A stretch of 64,000 nucleotides of DNA. Origin: Nocardia bhagyanarayanae. GTDB lineage: Bacteria; Actinomycetota; Actinomycetes; Mycobacteriales; Mycobacteriaceae. The notes beneath the pieces were generated by a model, which saw nothing but the letters and a program-made list of their open reading frames with translations, ran no database searches and was not told the origin of the DNA. Positions 8,212 through 18,486 of the stretch are shown here, in pieces (within the stretch, counting starts at the first letter, position 1; every line of letters begins with the position of its first letter). The stretch spans positions 2,790,001 through 2,854,000 of the forward strand of contig NZ_VFPG01000001.1 of NCBI RefSeq assembly GCF_006716565.1. Direction: 5' to 3'. Both the position numbers and the translations under genes were made by a program.

Positions 8212-8856
8212 ATGAGTGCCGTGGACAGCAAAGGCGCCGGTGCGAACGGCAAGCGGATCCGGCTGAGCCCGGACGAACGCCGTCAGCAGCTGCTCGCGCT
8301 GGGGGCCAAGATGCTCGGCGAGCGGACCATCGAGGAACTGTCGGTCAGCGAGATCGCGGCCCAGGCGGGGGTCTCGCGCGGTCTGCTGTTCCACTACTTC
8401 CCGACCAAGCAGGACTTCCAGCGCGAGGTCGTCCGGCACGCCAACGCCGAACTGCTCGAGCGGGTGGCGCCGGACCGGTCGCTGAGCATCTTCGACATGC
8501 TGCGCGATTCGATCGAGCGTTACGTCGACTACGTCAGCGAGAACCGCTCGTCCTACCTCGCGCTGTTGCGCGGCCCGACCAGCGTCAGCCCCGACCTGGT
8601 CCCGCTGGTCGACCAGACCCGCGACGCCATCATCGGCCTCGTCCTCGCCGAGGCCCCGACCCCCATCGACCCCGCCGACCACCCCCGGCTGATGCTCGGC
8701 ATGCGCGGATGGATCGCGTTCGTCGAGGAAACCACCCTCACCTGGTTGCGCACCGAGCCGATCAGCCGCGAGGAACTCGTCGAGCTCTTGGTGGAATCGC
8801 TGCTCACCTTGGCGATCGCGTTGAGCCCGGAGCTGGCCTCCGCGCTACAGGGGTGA
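8212..8856 (+). CDS. TetR-family regulator of the divergent mymA-like operon
   Basis: 214 residues. A TetR helix-turn-helix occupies about 27-70, with SVSEIAAQAGVSRGLLFHYF at 44-63 followed by the typical PTKQDF. The rest is all-helical ligand-binding domain. It starts at ATG 8212 and is divergent from the flavin monooxygenase operon, so local repression relieved by a lipid or acyl-CoA ligand is the default expectation. This differs from M. tuberculosis, where the AraC-type VirS faces mymA. Family call certain; effector and target inferred. Confidence 0.88.
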   Translation: MSAVDSKGAGANGKRIRLSPDERRQQLLALGAKMLGERTIEELSVSEIAAQAGVSRGLLFHYFPTKQDFQREVVRHANAELLERVAPDRSLSIFDMLRDSIERYVDYVSENRSSYLALLRGPTSVSPDLVPLVDQTRDAIIGLVLAEAPTPIDPADHPRLMLGMRGWIAFVEETTLTWLRTEPISREELVELLVESLLTLAIALSPELASALQG

Positions 8857-8889
8857 GCGGGCCGACGCTGAGCTTCCTCGTGAGCAGGT

Positions 8890-9801
8890 TCAGGGTGTTG
8901 GCGGGTAATGGCGCGTCCACATCTCGCGCACGATCGCTTCGATATCCCAGGTGGGCCGCCAGTCGAGTTCCCTTGCGGCGCGGGAGTTGTCGCAGACCAG
9001 GGTCGGGGGTTCCTGGGCGGCAGGGTGGTGTTCGACCGGGATGGGGCGGCCGGTGCGGCGGGTGGTGCGGTCGATCAGGTCGTTGATGCTGGTGCCGGTT
9101 CCGCTGCCGATGTTGTAGCGGTGGCAGGCGCCCGGGGCGGGGAGATGGGTGAGGGCGGCGGTGAAGGCGCGGGCGGCGTCCTCGATGTGCAGGTAGTCGC
9201 GTGTCGCGGTGCCGTCGCCGTTGATCGGGAGGCGGGCGCCGGTGCCGGCCGCGACGGCTCGTAGGCGGGGGAGGAGACGGGTGGGGTCGGTGTCGGCGCC
9301 GCCGACGAGATTGGACATGCGCAGGACGATCGCGGCGAGGCGGCCGGTCGCGGCCTGGGCGGCGATGGCGGATTCGGCCGCCTGTTTGCTCGCGGCGTAC
9401 GGGTGGGGCGGTGCGTCGGGGAGGTCTTCGGTCATCGGCTGGATGTCGGTGGCGTAGATCGCGACGGTCGACGCGAAGACCATCTTCTCGATGCCCGCCC
9501 GTGCCATCGCCTCCAGCAGCGCCACGGTGCCACCGACGTTGACCTGGAAGTACGGCAGCGGGTCGGCGACCGATTCCCTGGCGCGGGTGAGTCCGGCCAG
9601 ATGGCATACGGCGTCGACATCGCGGACAGCCGCCGAAAGCGATTCCGGCTGACGGAGATCGGCGAACCGGACCGGTAATTCCCTTGGAACACGGTCGCGC
9701 TCACGACGCACCAGGCCGACGACCTCGTACCCGTCGCGATCGAGGCGCTCGGCGACGGCGCTGCCCAGATAGCCGTCGGCGCCTGTGACCAGGACCCGCA
9801 A
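8890..9801 (-). CDS. NAD-dependent epimerase/dehydratase (TTG start)
   Basis: About 303 residues of extended SDR fold: nucleotide loop TGADGYLG at 6-13, Ser111/Thr112, and YxxxK as Tyr135-Lys139 (HPYAASK). The C-terminal half has typical sugar-epimerase elements (RMSNLVGG, NGDGTATRDYLHIEDAA). It resembles UDP-glucose 4-epimerase-like proteins; the substrate is likely a nucleotide sugar. The frame is open another 30 codons upstream, but that part overlaps terD; a TTG at 9801, placed so that the Rossmann strand (LRVLVTGA) begins at residue 1, lies 5 nt after the terD stop. No strong Shine-Dalgarno, so translation probably depends on coupling to terD. Confidence 0.8.
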   Translation of the reverse strand: MRVLVTGADGYLGSAVAERLDRDGYEVVGLVRRERDRVPRELPVRFADLRQPESLSAAVRDVDAVCHLAGLTRARESVADPLPYFQVNVGGTVALLEAMARAGIEKMVFASTVAIYATDIQPMTEDLPDAPPHPYAASKQAAESAIAAQAATGRLAAIVLRMSNLVGGADTDPTRLLPRLRAVAAGTGARLPINGDGTATRDYLHIEDAARAFTAALTHLPAPGACHRYNIGSGTGTSINDLIDRTTRRTGRPIPVEHHPAAQEPPTLVCDNSRAARELDWRPTWDIEAIVREMWTRHYPPTP

Positions 9802-9806
9802 CGACT

Positions 9807-10349
9807 TCAGACGAGGAACGGCGCCAGCTGCGGCACCGCCTCGACCGGATGCTCGGCCTGGATCTCCTCGTCGATCGAGCGGAACTCCCAACCCTGTTGC
9901 GTGCGAACGAGTTTGCCCGCGAGGAAGCCGGTGTGCGCGTGGATCTTGCTCAGGTTGTAGCGGGCGATCTCGGTCTCGGTCATACCGTCGATCACCCGGC
10001 AGAAGGCGTTGTCGATCTGCTCGAAGGTCTGGCCGGTGTAGCAGGTCACCAGAAGGATCACGGTACTGATCTGCGGGGCGATCCTGGTCAGGTCCATCGT
10101 GATCAGCTCGTCGTCGCCGTCACCCTCACCGGTGGTGCTGTCGCCGAGGTGCCGGACCGATCCGTCCTGCGACATCAGCTGTTCGTGATACACCACGTCG
10201 ACGATCGCGTCGTTGGCGAACAGCAACGCCGCCGCGTTCAAGTCGATGTCCTTCGTTCTCCCCGGCAACCACCGCCGCTGGGCCGCCGGATCCCATCCGA
10301 CACCCATCGTCACGAGGGCCAGGGAACCCCCACCCGCATTGGGAACCAC
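9807..10349 (-). CDS. TerD-family protein (GTG start)
   Basis: About 180 residues. TerD hallmarks: MGVGWD near residue 15-20, DIDLNA at 34-39, GEGDGDDE at 74-81 (acidic Ca2+-binding loop), and EIARYNLS near the C-terminal third. TerD proteins bind calcium and occur in tellurite-resistance and stress/phage-response systems; here it is alone, without TerA/B/C/Z, and coupled to an epimerase. The frame is open to 10517, but the GTG at 10349 (GGAAGGG upstream at slightly long spacing) gives normal TerD length; the usual N-terminal strand (LxKGxxVxL) is shortened. Whether it relates to tellurite at all is unknown. Confidence 0.8.
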   Translation of the reverse strand: MVPNAGGGSLALVTMGVGWDPAAQRRWLPGRTKDIDLNAAALLFANDAIVDVVYHEQLMSQDGSVRHLGDSTTGEGDGDDELITMDLTRIAPQISTVILLVTCYTGQTFEQIDNAFCRVIDGMTETEIARYNLSKIHAHTGFLAGKLVRTQQGWEFRSIDEEIQAEHPVEAVPQLAPFLV

Positions 10350-10523
10350 GTTCCACCAATCCCTTCCGCCACGCGGCGCGCCCACCACGCCACGTCCCCA
10401 CCCTATGGTCCGCCGCGCCGTCCCGCCGGTAGATCCGCCCGCGCCACACCCGTTTCCGCTCGCGGACGGTGCACACCACCGCAAACCGGACACCACCGCA
10501 ACCCGCCACCCATGCACCGACCA

Positions 10524-10611
10524 CTATTTCCCTACCGAGCGCAGAGAAATGGTTCCGACGGGAGAGAAATGGTTGCCGCCACGCCGCTCCCAACCACCAT
10601 TCGACTACTGA
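10524..10611. repeat. three-arm hairpin element, copy 2 (degenerate)
   Basis: Arm 1 is decayed (CTATTTCCCTACCG, 10524-10537). AGAGAAATGG (10543-10552) and the inverted arm (10554-10572) are well kept. The 24-nt spacer has the same length as in the other copies, and the third arm (10597-10611) reads CCATTCGACTACTGA. The arms no longer pair well, so this looks like a relic or a hybrid of the CTCTCC and GACTAC types. Confidence 0.7.
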
Positions 10612-10713
10612 ACTCCGCCCGGCCGCCACGCGTCGGCGGGGAACGCACCTGGCAGCCCCGGGGCACAGCGACGCGGCAGCCATCAGACCAGATACGGACC
10701 AGGAAACGGCGAA

Positions 10714-10758
10714 CGCCGGGGCGAAACCGACTGATGGGACAGCGGTTTCGCCCCGGCG
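10714..10758 (-). terminator. kgd terminator hairpin
   Basis: Perfect 15-bp inverted repeat, CGCCGGGGCGAAACC (10714-10728) and its complement (10744-10758), with a 15-nt loop, starting 17 bp downstream of the kgd stop. No T-run follows on the bottom strand; typical of actinobacterial stem-only terminators. Confidence 0.75.
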
Positions 10759-10775
10759 CTCGGGACAGCTAGAGA

Positions 10776-13700
10776 TCAGCTGGTGGGGGCGAACGCCTCC
10801 GCGACGATCTCCGCCTGCTCGACGGCGTGCACCTTCGACGAACCCGAGGACGGGGCCGACATGGCGCGGCGGGAGATGCGGCGGAGTTTGCCGAGGCGCT
10901 CGGGGAGCAGCTCGGGAAGGTTGAGGCCGAAGAAGGGCCAGGCGCCCTGGTTGGCCGGTTCCTCCTGCACCCACGCGATGTCGGTCGCGTTCGGGTACCC
11001 CTCGAGGGCTTCGTTCAGGCGGAACTTGGGCAGCGGGTAGAGCTGCTCGATCCGCACGATGGCGATGTCCTCGCGCTTCTGCTTGGCCTTCTCGGCGACC
11101 AGCTCGTAGTAGAGCTTGCCGCTGGTCATCAGCACGCGCTTCACCTTGCCGCGGTCGCCGATGCCCTGCTCGTAGGTGGGCTCGTCGAACACGGAGTGGA
11201 ACTTGGACTCGGTGAAGTCCTTCAGGTCCGACACCACGGCCTTGTTGCGCAGCATCGACTTCGGGGTGAAGACGATCAGCGGACGACGGATGCCGTCGTG
11301 CGCGTGGCGGCGCAGCAGGTGGAAGTAGTTCGCCGGGGTGGACGGCACCGCGACGGTCATCGAGCCCTCGGCGCACAGCTGCAGGAAGCGCTCGATGCGG
11401 CCGGAGGTGTGGTCCGGGCCCTGACCCTCGTGGCCGTGCGGCAGCAGCAGCACCACGTCGGAGAGCTGGCCCCACTTGGCCTCACCGGAGGAGATGAACT
11501 CGTCGATGATGGACTGCGCGCCGTTGACGAAGTCACCGAACTGCGCCTCCCAGAGCACCAGCGCGTTCGGGTTGCCCAGCGAGTAGCCGTATTCGAAACC
11601 GACGGCGGCGAACTCGCTCAGCGCCGAGTCGTGCACCGCGAACCAACCCGGGTTCTGGCTGCCGATGTTGTGCAGCGGGGTGTACTCCTCGGCGGTCTTG
11701 CGGTCGATGATCACCGCGTGCCGCTGGGTGAAGGTGCCGCGGCGCGAGTCCTGACCGGTCAGGCGCACCGCGCGGCCCTCGTCGATCAGCGTGCCGAAGG
11801 CCATCAGCTCGGCGAAGGCCCAGTCGACCTTGCCCTCGTAGGCCATCTCGCGGCGCTTCTCCAGCACCGGCTTGACGCGCGGGTGCACGTTGAAGCCGTC
11901 GGGCACGTTGAGGAAGGCGTCGCCGATGCGCTGCAGCACGGCCTTGTCGACCGCGGTCTGCACGGTCGCGGGCACCTTCTGGTCGTCCTCGACCGACTCG
12001 CTCGGCCCCGGCGGGAACTTCTCCAGTTCGCGGACCTCGTTGAACACGCGCTCCAGCTGGCCCTGGTAGTCGCGCAGCGCGTCCTCGGCCTCTTTCATGG
12101 AGATGTCGCCACGGCCGATCAGGCTCTCGGTGTAGCTCTTGCGCACCGAGCGCTTGGTGTCGATGACGTCGTACATGTACGGCTGGGTCATCGACGGGTC
12201 GTCGCCCTCGTTGTGGCCGCGACGGCGGTAGCAGATCAGGTCGATGACCACGTCCTTGCGGAACTTCTGGCGGAAGTCGACCGCGAGCCGCGCCACCCAG
12301 TCGCAAGCCTCCGGGTCGTCGCCGTTCACGTGGAAGATCGGCGCGCCGATGAACTTGGCGATGTCGGTGGAGTACTCGGTGGAGCGGCTGTTCTCCGGTG
12401 CGGTGGTGAAGCCGATCTGGTTGTTCACCACGATGTGGATGGTGCCGCCGACCCGGTAGCCGCGCAGACCCGAGAGGTTCAGCGTCTCGGCGACCACGCC
12501 CTGGCCCGCGAACGCGGCGTCACCGTGCAGCATCAGCGGCATGACGGAGAAGCCCTCGGGGCCGTCGCCCTTGTCGAGCAGGTCCTGCTTGGCGCGGACC
12601 AGACCCTCGAGCACGGGGTCGACCGCCTCCAGGTGCGAGGGGTTCGCGGTCAGCGAGACCTCGATCTCGTTGTCGCCGAACATCTGCAGGTAGGTGCCGC
12701 GCGCGCCGAGGTGGTACTTCACGTCGCCGGAGCCGTGCGTGGCCGCCGGGTTCATGTTGCCCTCGAACTCGGTGAAGATCTTCGAGTACGGCTTGCCGAC
12801 GATGTTGGCGAGCACGTTGAGGCGGCCGCGGTGCGGCATGCCGATGACGACCTCGTCGAGCGAGTGCTCGGCGCACTGGTCGATGACCGCGTCCATCATC
12901 GGGATGACCGCTTCGGCGCCCTCCAGCGAGAAGCGCTTCTGGCCGACGTACTTGGTCTGCAGGAAGGTCTCGAAGGCCTCGGCCGCGTTCAGCCGGTTCA
13001 GGATGTACTTCTGCTGCGCGACGGTCGGCTTGACGTGCTTCTGCTCGACGCGCTCCTGGATCCACTGCAACTGGTCGGTTTCCAGGATGTGCATGTACTC
13101 CACGCCGATGTGGCGGCAGTACGCGTCGCGCAGCACCGAGAGCACGTCGCGCAGCTTCATCCGCTCCTGGCCGTGGAAGCCCGCGACGTTGAACTCGCGG
13201 TCCAGGTCCCACAGGGTGAGGCCGTGCTGGGTGACGTCCAGGTCGGGGTGGCTGCGGAACTTGTCCTTGATCAGGCGCAGCGGGTCGGTGTCGGCCATCA
13301 GGTGGCCGCGGTTGCGGTAGGCGGCGATCAGCTCGAGCACGCGCGAGCTCTTGTCGACGCCGCGCTCCTTGACGTCCTTGCGCCAGCGCACCGGCTCGTA
13401 CGGCACGCCGAGGCCGTGGAAGATCTCGTCGTAGAACTCGTCGGAGATCAGCAGCTGGTGGATGGTGCGCAGGAAGTCACCGGACTCCGCGCCCTGGATG
13501 ATGCGGTGGTCGTAGGTGGAGGTGAGCGTCATCAGCTTGCCGACGCCCAGATCCGCGACGCGCTCGTCGCTCATGCCCTGGAACTCGGCCGGGTACTCCA
13601 TGGCGCCCGCGCCGATGATCGCGCCCTGACCGTTCATCAGGCGGGGCACCGAGTGCACGGTGCCGATGGTGCCCGGGTTGGTCAGCGAGATGGTGACGCC

Positions 13701-14570
13701 GGAGAAGTCCTCGGCGGTCAGCTTGCCGTCGCGGGCGCGCCGGACGATGTCCTCGTAGGCGGTGTGGAACTGCCCGAAGGTCATCTCCTCGGTGCCCTTG
13801 ATGGCCGCGACGACCAGCGAGCGGCTGCCGTCCTTGCCGGGCAGGTCGATGGCGAGGCCGAGGTTGGTGTGCGCGGGGGTGACCGCGTTCGGCTTGCCGT
13901 CGATCTCGGCGAAGTGCCGGTTCATGTTCGGGAACGACTTCACCGCCTGCACGATGGCGTAGCCGAGCAGGTGGGTGAAGGAGATCTTGCCGCCGCGCGT
14001 GCGGGCCAGGTGGTTGTTGATGACCAGACGGTTGTCGATCATCAGCTTGGCCGGAATGGCGCGGACCGAGGTCGCGGTCGGGATGGCCAGCGACGCGGAC
14101 ATGTTCTTCGCGACGGCGGCCGCGGCGCCGCGTAGCACCTTCGCCTCGTCGGCGGCCTCGGTGGGCTTCGGCCCGCCGGAGGTCGGCGCGGCGTTGGAGG
14201 TCGGCGCCGGGGTGGTCTGGGGGGCGCGCGCGGCGGTGGCCTTCACCGCGGCCGCGGGCTTGGCGGCGGGCGCGGGAGCCGGAGCGGGCTTGGCGGCGGC
14301 CGGGGCGGGCTTCGCGGCCGGGGCGGGAGCCGGGGCGGAGTTCTTGGTCGGCGCGGCGGTCCGAGTCGGCACAGCGGTCTGGGTCGGCGCAGTGTTCTGA
14401 GTCGGCGCAGTGGGCTGCGAGTTCGTGGCGTCGCCGCTCGCTTCGGGGGTGTAGTCGGCGAGGAACTCGTGCCAACTCTCATCGACGGATGATGGATCCT
14501 GTTTGTACTTCTGATACATCTCGTCGACTAGCCACTGGTTCTGTCCGAACTGGGAAGTTGAGCTGCTCAC
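10776..14570 (-). CDS. kgd: multifunctional 2-oxoglutarate decarboxylase / dehydrogenase E1-E2 fusion
   Basis: 1264 residues from GTG 14570. This start aligns with the mycobacterial protein ([13 protein letters not shown] against MANISSPFGQNEW); an in-frame ATG at 14588 would add six residues. Order: N-terminal helix region, an Ala/Pro/Thr/Lys-rich linker (about 45-140) made of short imperfect repeats, an E2-like acyltransferase domain with the active-site motif [15 protein letters not shown] (His355), then a ThDP-dependent E1 ([36 protein letters not shown]). It decarboxylates 2-oxoglutarate to succinic semialdehyde or feeds succinyl-CoA formation, and condenses with glyoxylate. In mycobacteria it is inhibited by GarA/OdhI. 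Central TCA enzyme; followed by a strong terminator. Confidence 0.96.
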   Translation of the reverse strand: MSSSTSQFGQNQWLVDEMYQKYKQDPSSVDESWHEFLADYTPEASGDATNSQPTAPTQNTAPTQTAVPTRTAAPTKNSAPAPAPAAKPAPAAAKPAPAPAPAAKPAAAVKATAARAPQTTPAPTSNAAPTSGGPKPTEAADEAKVLRGAAAAVAKNMSASLAIPTATSVRAIPAKLMIDNRLVINNHLARTRGGKISFTHLLGYAIVQAVKSFPNMNRHFAEIDGKPNAVTPAHTNLGLAIDLPGKDGSRSLVVAAIKGTEEMTFGQFHTAYEDIVRRARDGKLTAEDFSGVTISLTNPGTIGTVHSVPRLMNGQGAIIGAGAMEYPAEFQGMSDERVADLGVGKLMTLTSTYDHRIIQGAESGDFLRTIHQLLISDEFYDEIFHGLGVPYEPVRWRKDVKERGVDKSSRVLELIAAYRNRGHLMADTDPLRLIKDKFRSHPDLDVTQHGLTLWDLDREFNVAGFHGQERMKLRDVLSVLRDAYCRHIGVEYMHILETDQLQWIQERVEQKHVKPTVAQQKYILNRLNAAEAFETFLQTKYVGQKRFSLEGAEAVIPMMDAVIDQCAEHSLDEVVIGMPHRGRLNVLANIVGKPYSKIFTEFEGNMNPAATHGSGDVKYHLGARGTYLQMFGDNEIEVSLTANPSHLEAVDPVLEGLVRAKQDLLDKGDGPEGFSVMPLMLHGDAAFAGQGVVAETLNLSGLRGYRVGGTIHIVVNNQIGFTTAPENSRSTEYSTDIAKFIGAPIFHVNGDDPEACDWVARLAVDFRQKFRKDVVIDLICYRRRGHNEGDDPSMTQPYMYDVIDTKRSVRKSYTESLIGRGDISMKEAEDALRDYQGQLERVFNEVRELEKFPPGPSESVEDDQKVPATVQTAVDKAVLQRIGDAFLNVPDGFNVHPRVKPVLEKRREMAYEGKVDWAFAELMAFGTLIDEGRAVRLTGQDSRRGTFTQRHAVIIDRKTAEEYTPLHNIGSQNPGWFAVHDSALSEFAAVGFEYGYSLGNPNALVLWEAQFGDFVNGAQSIIDEFISSGEAKWGQLSDVVLLLPHGHEGQGPDHTSGRIERFLQLCAEGSMTVAVPSTPANYFHLLRRHAHDGIRRPLIVFTPKSMLRNKAVVSDLKDFTESKFHSVFDEPTYEQGIGDRGKVKRVLMTSGKLYYELVAEKAKQKREDIAIVRIEQLYPLPKFRLNEALEGYPNATDIAWVQEEPANQGAWPFFGLNLPELLPERLGKLRRISRRAMSAPSSGSSKVHAVEQAEIVAEAFAPTS

Positions 14571-14694
14571 AGCAGGTGTTCGCCTCATTTCGTTCTTCGC
14601 GCTGCGACGTTTGTGACGTGCCCGGCATGGGGATCAGCGGATGCGCGCCGATGGACCCTCTGTCGAGGATATGCCCAGCGGCAAATCGGCGAAG

Positions 14695-17600
14695 CTACCC
14701 ACCACCGGACAGACCCAAACTCTTCTGTGCAGACTCGTCCGGGTCCGAGAATATTCCTCCCGTTTCGCGGGCCGCCGCCCAGAGGCGGGTATACGTTCCG
14801 CCCGCCGCGACCAGGTCGGCGTGCGTCCCGAATTCCGTGATCCGGCCCCGCTCGACGACCGCGATCCGGTCGGCGCGCGCGGCCGTGCCGAGCCGGTGCG
14901 CGACGACGACCGTGGTGCGCCCCCGGGTCAGCGATCTGCTCGCTACCAGCACCGACGACTCGGTTTCCGGGTCGAGGGTCGCGGTGGCCTCGTCGAGCAG
15001 TAGGAGGTCGGGACGGACCAGTTCGGCCCTGGCGAGGGCGATCAACTGACGCTGCCCGGCGGACAGTCCGCGCCCGCGTTCGCCGACCGGTTGCCGCAGT
15101 CCGAGGGGTAGCGCGGCGATCATGTCGGTCGCACCCACCGCCGCGGCGGCCGCGCGAATCTCTGCCTCGGTTGCGGATGGTTGTCCGAATGCAATGTTGC
15201 TGGCGACGTCGCCGGTGAAGAGGTGAGCTTCTTGGGGGACGATGCCGAGCCGGGAACGGTAGTCGGCGAGGCGGTAATCGCGGATGTCGACGTCGTCGAC
15301 GACGATCGCGCCGGTGGACATCGCTGTGCCGGAGTCCGCGTCGGACTTCGTGCGGACGGCCCGGGCATCGCTTCGCTCGGTGCCCGCTTCGTCGGCGCCG
15401 CCGGGTGCCCGCGGCAGGTCGTAGAGGCGGGCGAGCAGCTTCACGATCGTCGACTTGCCCGCGCCCGTCGGCCCGACCAGCGCCAGCGTGGACCCGGCCG
15501 GAATACGCAGCTCGACATCGTCCAGTGCCGGAGTCTCGGTTCCGGGATAGCGGAAACGCACGTGATCGAGCGCGACCTCGCCGCGCAGACCGTCGGTGAT
15601 CGCCACGGCGTCCGGCGGATCCGCAGCGATCGAGGACGGCGTGCGCAGCAGTTCGCCGATGCGCCGCAGCCCGACCCTGGCCTGCTGGTAGCCGTCGAAG
15701 ACCTGGGACAACTGCATGATCGGGCCGAACAGCAGCTGTAGATACAGCACGAAAGCGACAAGCGTGCCCGCGCTGGTCGCGCCGACGGCGACCTCCCGCG
15801 CGCCGACGAAAACCACCGCGGCCAGCGCCAGGTCGGCCCAGGCGATGACAAAGGCGAAATACAGCGCGATCGCCCGCTGCGCCCGCATCCGGGAGTTGCG
15901 GTAGCGCTCGGAGTACTCGGCGAACCGCCGCGCCGCGCGCGGTTCGTGCCGGTTGGCCTGCACCGCGCGCAGGCCGGTGACGTTCTCCTGGAAGTCGGCG
16001 TTCACCGTCGACACGCGTTCCCGCGACACCGTGTAGGCGGTCGAGGAGAAGCGCCGGAAGATCACCGTCGCCACGATCAGCGGTGGCAGGGCGAGCAGGG
16101 CGACCACGGCCAGCGAGAGGTCGATGACCAACAGCGCCACCGCGATGCCGAGCAAGGTGAGCACGCCGATGAGGGTGGTCGCCACGCCGGTCTGCAGGAA
16201 GCTCGACAGCGCGTCCACGTCGGTGGTCATCCTGGTCATGATCCGGCCGGACAGTTCCCGCTCGTAGTAGTCCAGGCCGAGGCGTTGCAGGTGCGCGTAA
16301 CTGCGCACGCGCAGGCCGTAGAGGACGCGTTCGCCGGTGCGCGCGGTGAGCACGATGGTCGCCGCGCCGACCGCGAAGCCCGCCGCGACCAGCGCGATCC
16401 CGAGCCCCGCCGCCCGCACGAGCGCGTCGGACTGTCCGGCGCTGACGCCCGTATCGATGGCGTAGCGCACCAGCGCGGGGAAGGCCACGCCGACGAGCGC
16501 GTCCAGCGCGAGCAGGCTCACCACCGTCAGCACCAGCCACCGCACCGGGCGCATCAGCCGCGTCAACCGGAAGCCCGGGTCGGGTTCGCGCAGCGCGCGG
16601 TCGTCGAGGCCGGGTTCCTCGGTGGCGGGCGGGAGTTCCTCGATGGTCCGGCGCAGCTCGGGTGTCTCGGCCAGGTCCGCGGCAGCGGCCCCGAAACCAC
16701 CCGCCCGCCCGGCGGCGCGCGGTGTTCTCGTCGGCTCCTCGGGTTCGATCGTCGCGGGCACCGGCCGGTGGGCGGGCGCGGGCAATCGGATGACCCGGTC
16801 GGCGTGGGCGAGCGTCGACTCGCGGTGCGCCAGGATGATCGTGGTGCGGCCGCCGCGGTCGGGCAGGGTGTCGAAGATGGCGGCCTCGGTGACCGCGTCT
16901 ACCGCGGAGGTGGCGTCGTCCAGCACCAGGATGCGCGGGCGGGCCAGCAGCACCCTGGCGAGCGCGATGCGCTGCCGCTGGCCGCCGGAGAGGGTCAGCC
17001 CGCGCTCGCCGACGACGGTGTCGTATCCGTCGGGCAGTTCGCCGATGAAGTCGTCGGCGGCGGCCAGCTTGGCGGCCTGCCTGATCTCCGCGTCGGTGGC
17101 GCGCGGGTTGCCGAGGGCGATGTTCGCGGCGATGGTGTCGGAGAACAGGAACGGATCGTCGAACACCACACCGACGGCGGCGCGCAGGTCGGCGGCGGCC
17201 ACGTCGGCGATGTCCACCGGCTTGCCGGCGTCGGGTCCGTCGCCGAAGAGCCGGATGTGGCCCGCGTCGGGCGCGTAGAAGCGCGGCAGCAGCAGCGAGA
17301 GCGTCGTCTTACCCGACCCGGCGGGTCCGATGATCGCGACCGTCTCGCCGGGGCGCACGGTGAGGTCCAGATCGCGCAGGATCGGCAGGTCCGGATCGAA
17401 ACCGAAAGTGAGCGAATCCATCTCGATCCCGAGCGGGCCGTCCGGCAGCGCGGCGGGCACGGGCGGATCGGCGATCACCGGCGCGGAGTCGATGACCTGG
17501 AAGACGCGCTCGGCGGCGGCGCGGGTCAACTGCGCCAGGATGACGACCGAGGACATGGCGCGGGTCGCCGAGGTCATGGTCGCCACGTAGGCGGCGAAGG

Positions 17601-18486
17601 CGAGGAAGGTGCCGAGCCCGATGGAGCCGCGCAGCGCCAGCCAGCCGCCGAACGCGATCACCCCGACCAACCCGGCCTGCGGTATCGCCGCGACCACCGG
17701 CGCGAAGCGGGCGTCCACCCTGGCCGCGCGCATGCGCTCGGCGTAGAGCCTGCGGCCGTGCCCTTCCAGCACGTCGACCATCCGGGCCTCCTGCCCGAAG
17801 CCCTTCACCACCCGCACGCCGGTGACCGTCTCCTCGACGTGCTGGGCCAGATCGGCGGCCCGCTGCTGGGCCGACCAAGTCGCCGCGAACAGGCGCGGCC
17901 GCATCCGATAGACCACCGCGGCGATGCCGGGCACCACCAGCAGCGCGACTACCGCCAACGGCGGCGAGAGCCACAGCATCACCCCGGCCGCGAGCAGGAA
18001 CTGCAACAGCGCCATACCGGAGAGCGGCACCATCGCCAGCAGACCCTGCACCAGCTGCAGATCCGTGATCGAACGGGAGACCACCTGACCGGTGCGCAGC
18101 GCGTCCTGACCCGCGCCGTCGAGTCGCTGCAGCGAACCGAGCAACCGCACCCGCAGGCCGTGCTGGACGTCGAGCGAGAGACGGCCCGCGAGCAGCCGCC
18201 TGCCGAACGCCGCGGCGAACCGCCCGGCGGCCAGCAGCGCGAGCAGTGCCGCGATCACGCCGATCACCTCGGTGTCGCCGACACCGGCCGCGTCGACCGC
18301 GCGCTTGGTGAGCAGCGGCGCGGCCACCTCCACCAGCGCGCCCGCCAGGACCGCGGCCGCGACGCCCGCGATGGTGCCGGGATGTGACCGGCTCTCCGCC
18401 CACACCCGCCGTATCCAGCCGCGCCCCGTCGTGCTCTGCTCAGTCGTCGTCGGCTCACTCAATTGCGCTGTCCACCGCCCCTTCAT
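14695..18486 (-). CDS. single-chain ABC exporter (TMD-NBD-TMD-NBD), Rv0194-like
   Basis: 1263 residues, two ABC exporter halves fused. ATG 18486 is preceded by GGGAGGGGAG at 4 nt; the frame is open for another 138 codons but that part is not protein-like. TMD1 about 25-320, NBD1 about 345-590, a Pro/Arg-rich linker, TMD2 about 650-930, NBD2 about 960-1240. NBD1: Walker A GPAGSGKTT, signature LSGGQ, but Walker B LVLDDA, with Asp where the catalytic Glu should be. NBD2: GPTGAGKST, signature LSAGQ, Walker B LLLDEA. So one site is degenerate, as in heterodimeric exporters. Closest idea is the M. tuberculosis multidrug pump Rv0194. Substrate unknown. Confidence 0.9.
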   Translation of the reverse strand: MKGRWTAQLSEPTTTEQSTTGRGWIRRVWAESRSHPGTIAGVAAAVLAGALVEVAAPLLTKRAVDAAGVGDTEVIGVIAALLALLAAGRFAAAFGRRLLAGRLSLDVQHGLRVRLLGSLQRLDGAGQDALRTGQVVSRSITDLQLVQGLLAMVPLSGMALLQFLLAAGVMLWLSPPLAVVALLVVPGIAAVVYRMRPRLFAATWSAQQRAADLAQHVEETVTGVRVVKGFGQEARMVDVLEGHGRRLYAERMRAARVDARFAPVVAAIPQAGLVGVIAFGGWLALRGSIGLGTFLAFAAYVATMTSATRAMSSVVILAQLTRAAAERVFQVIDSAPVIADPPVPAALPDGPLGIEMDSLTFGFDPDLPILRDLDLTVRPGETVAIIGPAGSGKTTLSLLLPRFYAPDAGHIRLFGDGPDAGKPVDIADVAAADLRAAVGVVFDDPFLFSDTIAANIALGNPRATDAEIRQAAKLAAADDFIGELPDGYDTVVGERGLTLSGGQRQRIALARVLLARPRILVLDDATSAVDAVTEAAIFDTLPDRGGRTTIILAHRESTLAHADRVIRLPAPAHRPVPATIEPEEPTRTPRAAGRAGGFGAAAADLAETPELRRTIEELPPATEEPGLDDRALREPDPGFRLTRLMRPVRWLVLTVVSLLALDALVGVAFPALVRYAIDTGVSAGQSDALVRAAGLGIALVAAGFAVGAATIVLTARTGERVLYGLRVRSYAHLQRLGLDYYERELSGRIMTRMTTDVDALSSFLQTGVATTLIGVLTLLGIAVALLVIDLSLAVVALLALPPLIVATVIFRRFSSTAYTVSRERVSTVNADFQENVTGLRAVQANRHEPRAARRFAEYSERYRNSRMRAQRAIALYFAFVIAWADLALAAVVFVGAREVAVGATSAGTLVAFVLYLQLLFGPIMQLSQVFDGYQQARVGLRRIGELLRTPSSIAADPPDAVAITDGLRGEVALDHVRFRYPGTETPALDDVELRIPAGSTLALVGPTGAGKSTIVKLLARLYDLPRAPGGADEAGTERSDARAVRTKSDADSGTAMSTGAIVVDDVDIRDYRLADYRSRLGIVPQEAHLFTGDVASNIAFGQPSATEAEIRAAAAAVGATDMIAALPLGLRQPVGERGRGLSAGQRQLIALARAELVRPDLLLLDEATATLDPETESSVLVASRSLTRGRTTVVVAHRLGTAARADRIAVVERGRITEFGTHADLVAAGGTYTRLWAAARETGGIFSDPDESAQKSLGLSGGG

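Larger units (their letters stand above)
10350..10775. other. 426-bp gene-free stretch between kgd and terD
   Basis: No convincing coding frame. It holds a decayed copy of the 91-bp hairpin element (10524-10611) and the kgd terminator (10714-10758). The part at 10350-10520 is CCA-rich on the top strand and must contain the terD promoter on the bottom strand; I see no clear -10/-35 box. Reading frames here (for example upstream of terD) are open only because of the high GC content. Confidence 0.6.

Noticed and set aside
10350..10517. N-terminal extension of TerD
   Set aside because: Gly/Arg/Trp-rich sequence unlike any TerD N-terminus; GTG at 10349 gives normal family length.
10827..14135. 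1102-codon open frame antisense to kgd
   Set aside because: Exact shadow of the kgd coding strand in GC-rich DNA; composition is Val/Asp/Arg/Leu-biased, with no domain and no ribosome-binding site.
15946..18387. 813-codon open frame antisense to the fused ABC exporter
   Set aside because: Shadow of a strongly supported gene with intact Walker motifs on the other strand.
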